Shown here: positions 8,618-16,615 of the stretch, piece after piece
Layout: every line of letters starts with the position of its first letter
Numbering within the stretch: the first letter of the stretch is position 1
Source of the DNA: Paenibacillus amylolyticus
GTDB taxonomy: Bacteria > Bacillota > Bacilli > Paenibacillales > Paenibacillaceae
NCBI RefSeq assembly: GCF_001570725.1
Contig: NZ_BCNV01000003.1
Coordinates: 62,001 to 126,000, forward strand
Reading direction: 5' to 3'
DNA: 64,000 bases
The notes under the pieces: generated by a model
The model's database searches: none
What the model was told of the DNA's origin: nothing
Seen by the model: only the letters and a program-made list of their open reading frames with translations
Translations under genes and position numbers: made by a program

Positions 8618-9034
8618 ATGCGGGAAGTGCCCATGCGCTATGTGAAAGCGAATCAGGTTGGTATTGTATTGTTTGTTTTGCTCTCGTTTGTGTTCAATCC
8701 TCTGGTAGTTCTGGGGGTGCTGTGGGTCATTCAGGTGGTCGGGCTGGCTTCCGGTGGCAAATTGAATCTGTTCGTACAGATTGGCAAAGCCGTGCTGACT
8801 GGTAAAGGTACAGAAACGCAGGCGGTGGAGCTACAGCGATTCAACAATATTCTGGCCGTGCTCTTCCTGTCTCTGGCACTCATCTCGTTCTCGCTAGGCT
8901 GGGTAGTCGCAGGTTATGTATTCTCCATCATGCTTCTCGCGGCTGCAAGTGCGGCTCTGCTGGGTTATTGTGTGGGCTGCACGGTGTATTTCTGGTACAA
9001 ACAGCTGCGTGCAGGGAGAAAAATTGGATTTTAA
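8618..9034 (+). CDS. DUF4395-type integral membrane protein, 138 aa
   Basis: Small hydrophobic protein with about four membrane segments: residues near 10-40, 70-90 and 95-120. The RFNNILAVLF segment and the GYCVGCTVYFWYK segment, with two Cys three residues apart in the last helix, match what I recall of the DUF4395 family, often found beside thioredoxin or sulfur-transfer genes. AAGGAG at 8604-8609 is eight bases before ATG 8618 but only two before ATG 8612, so the second Met is the likely start. Function unknown; the paired Cys could be redox active. Confidence 0.75.
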   Translation: MREVPMRYVKANQVGIVLFVLLSFVFNPLVVLGVLWVIQVVGLASGGKLNLFVQIGKAVLTGKGTETQAVELQRFNNILAVLFLSLALISFSLGWVVAGYVFSIMLLAAASAALLGYCVGCTVYFWYKQLRAGRKIGF

Positions 9035-9106
9035 GGTTGGCTGAAGAAACGATACGATGACAGGGCTGAAAAGGTAAGCTATCGATTCACTATAGCCTTA
9101 TATGAA

Positions 9107-9148
9107 AATCCCCCTCAAGTGAGCTGTTCACTTGAAGGGGATTTTTTT
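9107..9148. terminator. Bidirectional rho-independent terminator
   Basis: Sixteen-base stem with a single mismatch (arms 9107-9122 and 9128-9143), five-base loop, followed by seven T on the plus strand and flanked by AAAA on the other side. It separates the DUF4395 gene from the converging NPP1 gene and can serve both. Confidence 0.85.
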
Positions 9149-9863
9149 ATCTAAACCAAGCCTTGTTCAGATTGTTGGTGAAATTGTTATCGTTGAAAGG
9201 CACGTTAGCGCTACCGAAGTTTGTCGTGTTAAGTGCATTTCGTGCTGCAGAAGTCAGATCGTCCCATCCGATCAAAGGCTGAGTTCCACCAACAGCGCTG
9301 GTAACGCCGAGCTCATGGTTTAGCGGCCAGGTACTATTATAGGAAATTAACGGATGGTTACCTTGTGTGTTGCTGCTGCTTGGTGTGACGTTGGTGAACT
9401 GGCCGTGACCGGAATACGCGATGGAGAGGATTTGGGGATTGGTCGCTGCCGGATTATCTACCCACACGACGATTCCTTCCCAATCATGACGATGGCCGAG
9501 TCCGGAGGAGGGGGAGTCTTTGGGAAAATACCACGAATACATGATGGCCCATGCCCCATTATGCCAGGCGGAACGGGAGTAGACCTGTCCTGTACTTGAG
9601 CTACAGTTTCCATTCGATGACCCGGAGGTATTCAAGCCGGCGCTGGTATTGCCCTGTTGGTCCACTGCGGGGAAAGGCACGCATCCATGATAGACTTTTA
9701 GAAAAGGTTGAAAAAGCTTAGCTGCTTGTTGCGTTACGGTGACTGGTGTAACTTCCTGGAATCCGACAACCTGATCATGATTAATTTCTGCCGCTTCAAC
9801 AATGGTGACCCAGGGAACACAGGCCATAAGCGCAACCATGAGCATTAACACGATTTTTTTCAT
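9147..9863 (-). CDS. Secreted necrosis-inducing (NPP1/Nep1-like) protein, 238 aa
   Basis: Nep1-like protein, a family of secreted cytolysins best known from plant pathogens that bind plant sphingolipids (GIPC) and permeabilise dicot membranes. An N-terminal signal peptide (MKKIVLMLMVALMAC... cleaved near VEA-AEI) is clear. The family heptapeptide G-H-R-H-D-W-E is intact at residues 123-129, and the two conserved Cys are in HGCVPFP and NGNC. Other conserved stretches are MYSWYFPKD and the C-terminal VPFNDNNF segment. GAAGGAGA lies eight bases before ATG. It is a single-gene unit between two terminator or empty regions. Whether it is toxic is inference; all motif residues needed appear present. 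Confidence 0.93.
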   Translation of the reverse strand: MKKIVLMLMVALMACVPWVTIVEAAEINHDQVVGFQEVTPVTVTQQAAKLFQPFLKVYHGCVPFPAVDQQGNTSAGLNTSGSSNGNCSSSTGQVYSRSAWHNGAWAIMYSWYFPKDSPSSGLGHRHDWEGIVVWVDNPAATNPQILSIAYSGHGQFTNVTPSSSNTQGNHPLISYNSTWPLNHELGVTSAVGGTQPLIGWDDLTSAARNALNTTNFGSANVPFNDNNFTNNLNKAWFR

Positions 9864-10381
9864 TCACAGTTCTCCTTCACAGGTATGATGTGGTGCGGGG
9901 TTGAGGATACACTAAGACTATAGTGGAAAAAGGTTTGTTTTATTTATCTTTTCATCTTAAGATTTGTAAATTTGTAGCATATCTATGTCATAATAATATG
10001 AAAGTACCGAAGACTAATTCCTGCCCAAGCGGGCAGAATGGTTGATTAATGAGACTATTTTACAAAAAAGGTAGTGGAACAGATTCAAGATAGGTATGAG
10101 AGGTTTATTGGGTAATAGGCAGATTAGCGGGTACGGATATGAAAGAATATACTTATACATTACAGGCTAGGACATCTTTACATTTGATGATATGATAGGA
10201 GATAAAGGCTTTGGAATGAGACGGAATTCCTGATGCATAGATATAGGTAAGACGAAAGATTAGAGCAGCATTAACGGAAGTTCATTATTGTGTAAAAAAT
10301 ATGCCCTTTGGTGGACTCGTGCAACGTAAGAATATGAGGTCGTTCAGACTCATGGATAATGTGGAATAGGTGGCGTATGAG
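9864..10381. other. Intergenic region, 518 bases, no gene seen
   Basis: Divergent region between the NPP1 gene and dagK. No open frame with a ribosome site and protein-like composition was found on either strand. It should hold both promoters; a TATAGT element on the minus strand near 9918-9923 and TATGAT near 10190 on the plus strand are possible -10 boxes, but neither has a convincing -35 partner. Confidence 0.4.
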
Positions 10382-11263
10382 ATGAAAAAAGCTCGCTTAA
10401 TATATAATCCGACCTCAGGCCGGGAAGAAATGAAGAAACGTCTGGCTGATATTTTGCAGCGTTTGGATCAAGGTGGTATTGAAGCTTCATGTCACGCAAC
10501 AACGGGTGAAGGTGACGCAACCCGGGAAGCTGAACTCGCGATTGAACGCGGCTATGACATGATTATTGCTGCTGGCGGCGATGGTACATTGTACGAAGTG
10601 ATTAACGGTATGGCCGAGCGGGAGAACCGTCCTCCGCTGGGTGTGTTTCCTTTGGGAACGACGAATGATTTTGCACGTGCACTCGGCATTCCGAGACAGT
10701 GGGAAGATTACGTGGATCTGGTCATTAACCAGCAGCTTCGTCCGCTCGATCTGGGCAAGGCCAATGATAAATATTTTATCAACATCGCCGGTGGTGGCTC
10801 ATTGACTGAACTGACCTATGAAGTACCAAGTCGTCTGAAAACGATGATTGGGCAACTGGCCTATTATATGAAGGGTATTGAGAAAATGGCGAGTCTGTCT
10901 CCACAGGAGTTGATTATTCGCGCCGACGGTCAGGAAGAGATCCATGATGAATTCATGTTATTCCTTATCGCCAATACCAATTCAGTCGGAGGCTTCGAGA
11001 AGCTGGCTCCAGGTGCAACCATTGATGATGGTCTGTTCGATGTGATCGGTGTCCGCAAATGTAATCTTGCCGACATGATCCGCCTCGTAACGCTCGCGCT
11101 GCGTGGGGAGCATCTGAACGACAAGAAAGTGGTTCATTTCCAGACGAGTCATATGGAAGTTACGTCACCGGGATATGTACAGTTGAACCTGGATGGAGAG
11201 TTAGGCGGCACGTTGCCAGCTACATTTACGAATTTGCGTCATCACTTGATGCTGTATCGTTAA
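10382..11263 (+). CDS. dagK: Diacylglycerol kinase (soluble, DgkB/DagK type), 293 aa
   Basis: Phosphorylates diacylglycerol, recycling the lipid released during lipoteichoic acid synthesis back to phosphatidic acid. The DAGK catalytic domain is plain: KKARLIYNPTSGREE at the start, the nucleotide-binding GGDGTLYEVINGM, the PLGTTNDFARALGIP motif, and the C-terminal beta-sandwich ending in LNLDGELGG. ATG 10382 is chosen because B. subtilis-type homologues begin with MK-x-ARIIYNPTSG; GTG 10370 would add four residues and AGGTGG at 10365-10370 leaves this open. Located just upstream of rlmD, an arrangement common in Bacilli. Confidence 0.93.
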   Translation: MKKARLIYNPTSGREEMKKRLADILQRLDQGGIEASCHATTGEGDATREAELAIERGYDMIIAAGGDGTLYEVINGMAERENRPPLGVFPLGTTNDFARALGIPRQWEDYVDLVINQQLRPLDLGKANDKYFINIAGGGSLTELTYEVPSRLKTMIGQLAYYMKGIEKMASLSPQELIIRADGQEEIHDEFMLFLIANTNSVGGFEKLAPGATIDDGLFDVIGVRKCNLADMIRLVTLALRGEHLNDKKVVHFQTSHMEVTSPGYVQLNLDGELGGTLPATFTNLRHHLMLYR

Positions 11264-11401
11264 GAATGTGGGGGTAGGGGGTGATGTTGGCCGCTTGCGG
11301 AAAGTATCGATGCCGAGGTGGTTGTTGCATAGCATCGCATAAGTGGTGAGGAGAGTTGGATTCAGCTCTGCCGTAAGGCGAGATGGAAGTGCATTTTCCA
11401 G

Positions 11402-11430
11402 TTGCTGTGTATGGTGGGATCGCGTATAAT
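11402..11430 (+). promoter_or_regulatory. Sigma-A-type promoter for rlmD
   Basis: TTGCTG (11402-11407) and a perfect TATAAT (11425-11430) are 17 bases apart. Transcription would start near 11437, giving a leader of about 220 bases that includes a terminator-like hairpin just before the gene. Confidence 0.55.
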
Positions 11431-11578
11431 CTCATGTGGTCACCCGTGTGTTGAGCTTAACGAACTCGAAAAGCCTTAATGTGGCGAAATGGTCGAACCT
11501 GCGAATCTAACGAATCTCAGCATCGTTATTTTGGAGAAAATGACCGAAAAAGGTCGGAAAACACCATCTTAGGATGAT

Positions 11579-11621
11579 ATAACGTTTCTGAAGTTCATTA
11601 GAAATTCGGAACGTTATTTTT
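11579..11621 (+). terminator. Hairpin with T-run immediately upstream of rlmD
   Basis: Arms ATAACGTT (11579-11586) and AACGTTAT (11610-11617), extended inward by CTGAA/TTCGG pairing with one bulge, followed by TTTTT. It lies downstream of the 11402 promoter and 40 bases before the rlmD start, so it could be an attenuator, or the end of a dispersed intergenic repeat. A smaller hairpin GACC-GAAAAA-GGTC lies at about 11542. Confidence 0.5.
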
Positions 11622-11659
11622 GATGTGATACCATATAAGAAGAAAGAAGTGAATGTACG

Positions 11660-13261
11660 TTGTCAAATACGAACCGCAGCGGTCGTGGAAAAAACCGCCG
11701 GAATTCGGCTGCCTCTCAGGGGCAAGGGAACGCTTCAGCGTCCCGTCAGCCAAGTCAATCATCTCGTCCATCTACACGTCAGCAGGGAAAAGAGGTGCGG
11801 CCACAAGGCGCATCTCTTTCTTCCGTTCGTCCAAAGGGGAGAGCGCGTGAATCTGCACCAATCGAAGGTCTGCCCGTTAGCAAAAATGAAGAGACCGTCA
11901 TCGACATCATTGGTATGAACCATGACGGTGAGGGTGTAGGTCGTGCGAATGGATACACGCTCTTCGTGCAGGGGGCGCTACCAGGTGAAACCGTGCGTGT
12001 GCGCGTGATGAAGACCAAAAAGCAGTACGGCTACGCCAAACTGCTGGAGATCGTGAAGGCAAGCCCGGATCGAGTGTCCGCGCCATGCCCGATCTATGAT
12101 CAGTGCGGTGGTTGTCAGATCCAGCATATGAGTTATGCTGGACAGCTTGCGTGGAAACGCCAGTTGGTGATCGATAATTTGCAACGGATTGGCAAGTTGA
12201 ACGTGATGGTGGAGGATGCAGAAGATACGGAGCAGGGCATTCGCGTACTGCCTACGATGGGCATGGACGAGCCATGGCGCTATCGGAATAAGGCACAGGT
12301 GCCGATTGGAGCAGCCGAGGGTGGTCTGGTAGGTGGTTTTTACGCTAAAGGAAGTCACCGGATCATTGATATGGAGAGCTGCCTTATCCAACATGAGCAC
12401 AATGACGAAGTGGTTGCGAAGGTCAAGGAAATAGGCAGCCATTTTGGAATTAGCGCATATAACGAAGAGACAGGTCGCGGTTTGTTGCGCCACGTGGTTG
12501 TGAAGAAGGCGTTCCGTACTGGCGAGATGATGCTTGTTCTGGTCACCAATGGCCGAGACATTCCGTACAAAGACGAATGGATTGGCAGTATCCGTGAAGC
12601 GATTCCCTATGTAGCGAGTATCTGCCAGAACGTGAACAAGAAACAGACCAACGTCATCTTCGGCGATGAGACCCGTGTCCTGTGGGGCCGTGATGTAATC
12701 TATGATTATATCGGTGATGTACAGTTTGCGATCTCGGCCCGTTCATTCTATCAGGTGAATCCGGTGCAGACGGAAGTGCTGTATGGGAAGACGGTAGAGT
12801 ATGCTGGACTGAGTGGCAAAGAGACTGTGATTGATGCCTATTGCGGCATCGGTACGATTTCTCTTTTCCTCGCGCAACATGCGGATCAGGTGTATGGGGT
12901 AGAGATTGTGCCTGAAGCGATCGAGGATGCGCGTAGCAATGCCATGTTGAACGAGATGCGTAACGTTAAGTTTGAAGTTGGTGCTTCCGAGGACGTTATT
13001 CCACGCTGGAAAGAACAAGGCATCGAGGCCGACGTGATCGTTGTCGATCCGCCGCGTAAGGGCTGTGATCCACGCTTGCTTGAAACGATTCTGGAGATGA
13101 AGCCGGAGCGAGTGGTGTATGTGAGCTGTAATCCGAGCACATTGGCACGTGACTTACGTGTGCTGGAGGATGGCGGGTATCGCACGGTTGAGGTAACGCC
13201 GGTGGATATGTTCCCACATACGGTGCATGTGGAGTCGGTGGCGATGTTAGTTAGGGACTAA
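11660..13261 (+). CDS. rlmD: 23S rRNA (uracil-5-)-methyltransferase RlmD/RlmCD, 533 aa
   Basis: SAM-dependent methyltransferase that makes m5U in 23S rRNA; Gram-positive members (RlmCD) modify U747 and U1939. Order: a Ser/Arg/Gln-rich disordered extension (residues 1-70), TRAM RNA-binding domain (about 75-135), [4Fe-4S] ligands C143, C149, C152 and C241, then the methyltransferase domain with SAM motif DAYCGIGTISLFLA, VVDPPRKG and the catalytic Cys C490 in YVSCNPSTLARDL. The start is a TTG at 11660; no strong ribosome site precedes it, so the exact N-terminus is uncertain. The 70-residue basic tail is longer than in most family members. Confidence 0.93.
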   Translation: MSNTNRSGRGKNRRNSAASQGQGNASASRQPSQSSRPSTRQQGKEVRPQGASLSSVRPKGRARESAPIEGLPVSKNEETVIDIIGMNHDGEGVGRANGYTLFVQGALPGETVRVRVMKTKKQYGYAKLLEIVKASPDRVSAPCPIYDQCGGCQIQHMSYAGQLAWKRQLVIDNLQRIGKLNVMVEDAEDTEQGIRVLPTMGMDEPWRYRNKAQVPIGAAEGGLVGGFYAKGSHRIIDMESCLIQHEHNDEVVAKVKEIGSHFGISAYNEETGRGLLRHVVVKKAFRTGEMMLVLVTNGRDIPYKDEWIGSIREAIPYVASICQNVNKKQTNVIFGDETRVLWGRDVIYDYIGDVQFAISARSFYQVNPVQTEVLYGKTVEYAGLSGKETVIDAYCGIGTISLFLAQHADQVYGVEIVPEAIEDARSNAMLNEMRNVKFEVGASEDVIPRWKEQGIEADVIVVDPPRKGCDPRLLETILEMKPERVVYVSCNPSTLARDLRVLEDGGYRTVEVTPVDMFPHTVHVESVAMLVRD

Positions 13262-13395
13262 GGACAATTGATATCTAAGAGATTATCGTCTGATGCAAAT
13301 ATCCTTGGTTTATATAACAGAGTACTCGAAGCAGAATTACCGCAAATATGCTTAAGGTTCTAAACTGAAGAAGACTAACAGATGATAAAGAAATG

Positions 13396-13431
13396 AAAGA
13401 CGCTGGGAAGAAATTTACCCAGCGTCTTTTT
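13396..13431 (+). terminator. Rho-independent terminator after rlmD
   Basis: Perfect 11-base stem AAGACGCTGGG (13397-13407) with CCCAGCGTCTT (13418-13428), ten-base loop and a run of six T. Confidence 0.88.
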
Positions 13432-13480
13432 TGTCAGTTTGCCTTTTAATCTATACTAAATGGATCCTTGGATTTATCTG

Positions 13481-13516
13481 AAGCTGCTGTCTGTACTTTA
13501 CAGGCGGCAGCTTTTT
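13481..13516 (+). terminator. Second terminator-like hairpin in the rlmD-cysD gap
   Basis: Arms 13481-13495 and 13499-13513 pair over 15 positions with two G-U pairs and a CTT loop, followed by TTT. With the preceding hairpin it makes a tandem terminator, or it may end an unrecognised leader transcript of the cysDN operon. No S-box or T-box elements were recognised upstream. Confidence 0.6.
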
Positions 13517-13690
13517 CAAATTCCATGGTCCTCAATCATGATTGTAATAGAGATCGTTAATCAATCGATTCCATTTGCAGCTCAGCACAAATCATTCGTT
13601 CAGGCGATTTTATTATAGGAGGGAACCGCTACTCAATGCTGAATATTGTCGATTCAATCATAGACATCATAAATTTTACTTTTTTCCACT

Positions 13691-13718
13691 TTGCAATAAA
13701 GATGGAATCTGATAGGAT
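13691..13718 (+). promoter_or_regulatory. Candidate cysDN promoter
   Basis: TTGCAA (13691-13696) and TAGGAT (13713-13718) with a 16-base spacer, giving a leader of about 45 bases to the cysD start and its AAAAGGAGG ribosome site (about 13751-13759). The -10 box is a weak match. Confidence 0.4.
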
Positions 13719-13770
13719 AAGTTTATAAATACGATGGTTTTAGTGAGGATTAAAAGGAGGCCGCCTTGCC

Positions 13771-14670
13771 ATGCAAGAATTAACACATCTGGATCAACTT
13801 GAGGCTGAAGCGATATACATTATCAGAGAAGTAGCAGCGGAGTGCGAGAAACCGGTCATGTTGTATTCCATCGGCAAGGACAGCTCGGTCATGCTGCACT
13901 TGGCCCTAAAGGCTTTCTACCCCGAGAAGCCGCCGTTCCCATTCATGCATATCGATACAACCTGGAAATTTAAGGAAATGATTGAGTTCCGCGACCGAAA
14001 GGCGAAGGAATTTGGTATCGAAATGATCGTGCACTCTAATGAAGAGGCTATTCAACAAGGAATCAACCCCTTCGATCATGGTTCCGCATATACCGACATT
14101 ATGAAAACCACAGCCCTGAAGCAGGGATTGGACAAATACGGATTCACGGTTGCGTTCGGTGGCGGAAGACGTGATGAGGAGAAGTCGCGTGCGAAGGAGC
14201 GGATTTTCTCGTTCCGGAACAAGAACCACTCGTGGGACCCGAAGAACCAACGTCCGGAGATGTGGAAGCTGTTCAACACGCGAATCAACAAGGGAGAGAG
14301 CATTCGAGTCTTTCCGCTGTCCAACTGGACTGAGAAGGATATCTGGCAATACATTCGTCGGGAGAACATCGATATCGTTCCGCTTTACTCCGCGGACGTA
14401 AGACCGGTCGTTAATCGTGACGGGCATATCATCATGGTGGATGACGAGCGGATAAAGCTTGAGCCTGGCGAGAAGGTAGAGATGAAGAAGATTCGCTTCC
14501 GTACGTTGGGTTGTTACCCGCTCACGGGCGGAGTCGAGTCCGATGCCGTTACGCTGGATGAGATCATTGAGGAGACATTGGGTGCGTTATCTTCCGAACG
14601 TACCAGTCGGGTTATCGATCAAGAAGCGGCGGGAAGCATGGAACGACGCAAACGGGAGGGCTATTTCTAA
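13771..14670 (+). CDS. cysD: Sulfate adenylyltransferase subunit 2 (CysD), 299 aa
   Basis: ATP-sulfurylase small subunit; with CysN it makes adenosine 5'-phosphosulfate from sulfate and ATP in assimilatory sulfate reduction. PP-loop ATPase fold: the SIGKDSSVMLHLALKAF motif binds ATP, and the GGGRRDEEKSRAKERIFSFR and LGCYPLTGG segments are diagnostic of CysD. ATG 13771 is preceded by AAAAGGAGG. The gene is full length and followed by cysN one base after its stop. Many Bacilli use the unrelated single-chain Sat enzyme, so the heterodimer is a useful lineage marker. Confidence 0.96.
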   Translation: MQELTHLDQLEAEAIYIIREVAAECEKPVMLYSIGKDSSVMLHLALKAFYPEKPPFPFMHIDTTWKFKEMIEFRDRKAKEFGIEMIVHSNEEAIQQGINPFDHGSAYTDIMKTTALKQGLDKYGFTVAFGGGRRDEEKSRAKERIFSFRNKNHSWDPKNQRPEMWKLFNTRINKGESIRVFPLSNWTEKDIWQYIRRENIDIVPLYSADVRPVVNRDGHIIMVDDERIKLEPGEKVEMKKIRFRTLGCYPLTGGVESDAVTLDEIIEETLGALSSERTSRVIDQEAAGSMERRKREGYF

Positions 14671-14671
14671 C

Positions 14672-16345
14672 ATGAAGAGTCTACTTAAATTCATTACCTG
14701 CGGAAGTGTGGATGATGGCAAGTCCACGCTGATCGGACATATGCTCTATGAGGCCAAGCTGCTGTTCGCCGATCAAGAACGCGCGCTTGAGCTCGATAGT
14801 CGATTGGGAAGCCGAGGCGGCAAAATCGACTACTCGCTGCTCCTCGATGGTTTGCTGGCTGAACGCGAACAAGGGATTACCATTGATGTGGCATATCGTT
14901 ATTTTACGACGTCTCATCGTTCCTTCATCGTAGCGGACACACCGGGACACGAAGAGTATACGCGCAACATGGCTGTAGGCGCTTCCTTTGCCGATCTAGC
15001 CATCATTCTAGTGGACGCTACCAAAGGCATCATTACCCAGACCAAACGCCATGCTCGGATCTGCGCCCTGATGGGGATCAAGCATCTCGTATTGGCTGTG
15101 AACAAGATGGATCTGGTTGGCTTCGATCAGAGGACGTTCGAGGCGATTAAGGAAGAGTTCATTCAAACGACGGCTGAATTCCAAATCAAGAGCATCCAGG
15201 TCATTCCCGTGTCCGCTACGGAAGGGGACAACATTACAACCCAGTCGCCGAATGCACCCTGGTACGAGGGGTTAGCTTTATTGCCTTATTTGGAAAGTAT
15301 AGATGTTCATACTACCGATGATACGAAGCCTTTCATGATGCCGGTTCAGCGTGTAAGCAGACCGGACCATACGTTCCGTGGGTTCCAGGGCCAGATCGAG
15401 GCTGGAAATATTTCGGTCGGAGACGAACTCATGACTCTGCCAAGTCGGGAGAAAGCCAAGGTTAAGCGGATTTTGGTGACGGACCAAGCTCAGGATTCGG
15501 CTTATGCTGGCCAACCGGTTACGATACAACTGGACCGCGAAGTGGATGTCTCGCGGGGCTGTGTGCTCACGATAGACAATCAAGTCCAAGAAGCTGACAG
15601 CTTCGCTTCTACGATCCTGTGGATGGACGATTCCGTCCTGACTCCAGGCAAGCATTATTGGGTAAAGGTCGGAACGAAGACTCTTCCGGGCACTGTAACG
15701 GCGATTACCCATAAAATTGACATTAACACGGGCCATACCGTTCCGGCCGATCAAATTGTTAAGAACGAATTGGCCAAGTGTGAATTCACACTGTCAGATC
15801 AGATCGTCTTCGATTCCTTTGAACACAATAAGAGCATCGGAGGTTTTATCCTCATTGATCGTGTCACTAACATGACGTCTGCTTGCGGAGTCATCGATCA
15901 AGCGCTGAAGGGAGAAAGCCGATTTGCCACGCTGGATACGGGGATCACGAGAGATGTTCGCGCCCAGCAGAAAGGACAATCTCCGCTCACGGTCTGGTTG
16001 GCTGGCTCGGATACGGTAGCTCTCGCCAAGGAAGTGGAGAAGCGACTAATGTCATCCGGTTACCATACGATGCTGCTTGAGAGCGTCAGTGGAGAAACGC
16101 TCCGCGGTACGGCGGAGATGGCAAAGGTGTTGAACGACGCCGGTCTGATCTCACTGGTATCCCATGATTCTATCAGTGCGGGCGAACTTGAGACAGCTCG
16201 AGAGATCATCGGGGGCAAAGGATTTATCGAAGTTAACGCGGAAGAGATCGGCGGAATGTCCACCCAGGATGCCGCGAAATCCGTGGTTAAACGAGTCGTG
16301 CAATCCGTTATCGATCACAGTCCTTCGAATAACTACGACATTTAA
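14672..16345 (+). CDS. cysN: Sulfate adenylyltransferase subunit 1 (CysN) with a degenerate APS-kinase-like tail, 557 aa
   Basis: GTPase subunit of ATP sulfurylase, an EF-Tu-like protein. G1 is GSVDDGKST (residues 11-19), G3 is DTPGHEEY and G4 is NKMD, all intact, followed by the two beta-barrel domains. ATG 14672 (GGGAGGG upstream) is used; the frame runs back into cysD. From about residue 425 the chain continues with TRDVRAQQKGQSPLTVWLAG, exactly the linker and first strand of a fused APS kinase (CysNC), but where the kinase P-loop G-L-S-G-A-G-K-S-T should follow the sequence reads GSDTVALAKE, and the DNVR-type substrate loop is missing. The tail is therefore expected to be catalytically dead and perhaps only structural. 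Confidence 0.94.
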   Translation: MKSLLKFITCGSVDDGKSTLIGHMLYEAKLLFADQERALELDSRLGSRGGKIDYSLLLDGLLAEREQGITIDVAYRYFTTSHRSFIVADTPGHEEYTRNMAVGASFADLAIILVDATKGIITQTKRHARICALMGIKHLVLAVNKMDLVGFDQRTFEAIKEEFIQTTAEFQIKSIQVIPVSATEGDNITTQSPNAPWYEGLALLPYLESIDVHTTDDTKPFMMPVQRVSRPDHTFRGFQGQIEAGNISVGDELMTLPSREKAKVKRILVTDQAQDSAYAGQPVTIQLDREVDVSRGCVLTIDNQVQEADSFASTILWMDDSVLTPGKHYWVKVGTKTLPGTVTAITHKIDINTGHTVPADQIVKNELAKCEFTLSDQIVFDSFEHNKSIGGFILIDRVTNMTSACGVIDQALKGESRFATLDTGITRDVRAQQKGQSPLTVWLAGSDTVALAKEVEKRLMSSGYHTMLLESVSGETLRGTAEMAKVLNDAGLISLVSHDSISAGELETAREIIGGKGFIEVNAEEIGGMSTQDAAKSVVKRVVQSVIDHSPSNNYDI

Positions 16346-16360
16346 TAAGCATGTCCGATA

Positions 16361-16396
16361 AAGCGGTTGCCGATCAGGCAGCCGCTTGTTTGTTTC
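16361..16396 (+). terminator. Terminator after cysN
   Basis: Arms 16361-16371 and 16377-16387 form an 11-base stem with one mismatch around a five-base loop, followed by a T-rich tract (TGTTTGTTT). Confidence 0.75.
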
Positions 16397-16504
16397 GTCA
16401 AGATCCCTTTATATGGGGAGAGGGACCTCTGGATTTGCTTTATCCTGAGGAAGGAGATCTGTATATAACCCTATTGAAGGCTTCTGAATTGATATAAAGC
16501 ACCG

Positions 16505-16551
16505 AAAGGGTTCCCCATGCAGGAAGAACTGCATAAGGGGAACCCTTTTTG
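16505..16551. terminator. Strong bidirectional terminator
   Basis: AAAGGGTTCCCC (16505-16516) pairs with GGGGAACCCTTT (about 16537-16548), with an inner ATGCAG/CTGCAT stem, then TTTTT. It lies between cysN and the converging LRR protein gene. Confidence 0.85.
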
Positions 16552-16615
16552 TCTTTGTTTCAATACCATCCATTAACTACAGTAGTCTAAATCTCCCCAT
16601 CATCCCAAGCGGTAA

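Noticed and set aside
13636..13728. 30-codon hydrophobic frame upstream of cysD with AGGAGG nearby, possible leader peptide
   Set aside because: The ribosome site is 13 bases away and the frame overlaps the likely cysD promoter at 13691-13718, so it would mostly not be transcribed.
16351..16497. 48-codon frame directly after cysN (starts MSDKAVADQAAAC)
   Set aside because: It starts inside the terminator hairpin of cysN, has no ribosome site and no recognisable relatives; probably chance.
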